From Agapetus fuscipes (Eukaryota; Arthropoda; Insecta; Trichoptera; Glossosomatidae): a DNA stretch of 64,000 nt. Made by a program: the position numbers and the translations under genes. Below the pieces are notes generated by a model that made no database searches, was not told the DNA's origin, and saw only the letters and a list, made by a program, of their open reading frames with translations. How positions within the stretch are numbered: the stretch's first letter is position 1; each line of letters starts with the position of its first letter. This document shows, one piece after another, positions 63,275-64,000 of the stretch. The DNA lies in NCBI GenBank assembly GCA_951799405.1, contig OX637341.1, positions 18,529,659-18,593,658 of the forward strand, read 5' to 3'.

Positions 63275-63858
63275 TGGGGAGGCAAGTTGTAAATTTTGCC
63301 CCTCAGGGAGTATATATATAAAATACAAAAAAAGCAAAGTGGAGAAACTGTAACGTATTCTCCAAATGAGGGATATGAAAATTCTAGAACTACTGCCTAG
63401 ATATTTTCTCCCTCGAACAAACCGACCTTCAGTAGGTGGCTTTCAATTTTGGACGACTTCCCGTACCAAAGAAGCGAAAATCAAAAGGACCACACTCACC
63501 TCAAATTGTGCTCTGGTCCAAGATGATGCTCGTTTCTCAGGATCCTATGGAGATGAGCCTTGTTCACGAACTGCCACACTTGCAAGTTATAGGTAAAACA
63601 AATCCCACTCACTCACAGATTTTTTAACGGTAAATTTCAAATCGCTCGCGAGACATATCAAAACGTGTCTACTCGCGAACACGACAGAAGCGGAAGTCCT
63701 CAAATCTTGAGATTTCACGTTGGATGTCAAAAAAGTTCATACCGACATCTTGCGATTTTTATCCGCACTTTTTTCAGATTGTGAAAGTCCAACATGAAAT
63801 TCGCTTCTTAGACTATTAATTAAAATTAAAAATAGATGACGCTATTCATGCGTCACCA
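63275..63858 (-). repeat. BEL/Pao 5' LTR
   Basis: 584 bp, no difference from the other LTR by eye, followed by CCCCT at 63859-63863. Confidence 0.96.
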
Positions 63859-63863
63859 CCCCT

Positions 63864-64000
63864 ACTAAATGATGGCAACGATGAAAATCCGATTATTAAT
63901 TTATTTTGTCTTCCTGTCTGATTCATTAGATTGGTTGAACCCAAAACCAGAGATAAACCAGCTTATTAGTATGGGAAATCTGACTTTATACTGGTTTAGA
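63864..64000. other. Flank after the BEL/Pao element
   Basis: No feature recognised. Confidence 0.3.

Larger units (their letters stand above)
56584..63858 (-). mobile_element. BEL/Pao LTR retrotransposon, 7275 bp, intact
   Basis: Two 584-bp LTRs that look identical, a 5-bp duplication CCCCT (56579-56583 and 63859-63863), a single 1730-codon Gag-Pol frame and a polypurine tract. Domain order Gag-protease-RT-RNase H-integrase and the 5-bp duplication identify BEL/Pao. It is the youngest insertion in the window and a candidate active copy. Confidence 0.96.

Overview
This window is AT-rich animal nuclear DNA made almost entirely of transposable elements. I could support no host protein-coding gene, true tRNA or rRNA gene. 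BEL/Pao and Gypsy LTR elements, Penelope-like elements with a GIY-YIG nuclease, several LINE families, tRNA-derived SINEs and short inverted-repeat DNA elements together suggest a metazoan, probably an arthropod. The species cannot be read from the sequence.

Layout. 1-5.1 kb: part of a tRNA-derived SINE, then a minus-strand poly(A)-tailed LINE (about 721-4640) with one premature stop. 5.1-29 kb: a dense field of 5'-truncated LINE 3' ends, three SINE families (A, B and C here), a Penelope-like insertion (9180-10091), hAT-type and other inverted-repeat elements, a 23-bp minisatellite and a heptanucleotide array. 29.5-37.8 kb: a three-level stack in which LINE B lies inside LINE A and LINE A lies inside a plus-strand LINE C. 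37.83-40.14 kb: a 5'-truncated LINE D with a long open frame. 40148-45877: a Gypsy element (minus strand; LTRs differ at one base; ATGT target duplication) with a -1 frameshift site between gag and pol. 46-52.4 kb: SINEs, a hAT-type element, a 1.1-kb tandem array, an inverted-repeat element carrying a 119-bp hammerhead insertion, and a Penelope terminal-repeat remnant. 52.4-54.3 kb: a broken LINE E. 56584-63858: a BEL/Pao element with one uninterrupted 1730-codon frame, two LTRs that look identical, and a CCCCT target duplication.

How the parts relate. LINEs C and D have related reverse transcriptases but different 3' ends and tails. The roughly 250-bp repeat seen about 18 times is the 3' end of the LINE C family. 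SINE B ends in the same 3' sequence as LINEs B and E, which points to mobilisation by that LINE type. At least six hammerhead-ribozyme-like motifs lie in Penelope-related fragments; two have a canonical core. Insertion order can be read from the nesting, and the BEL/Pao and Gypsy copies look youngest.

Coordinates of truncated repeats are approximate (about 10-20 bp). LTR, target-duplication and stop-codon positions were read base by base.
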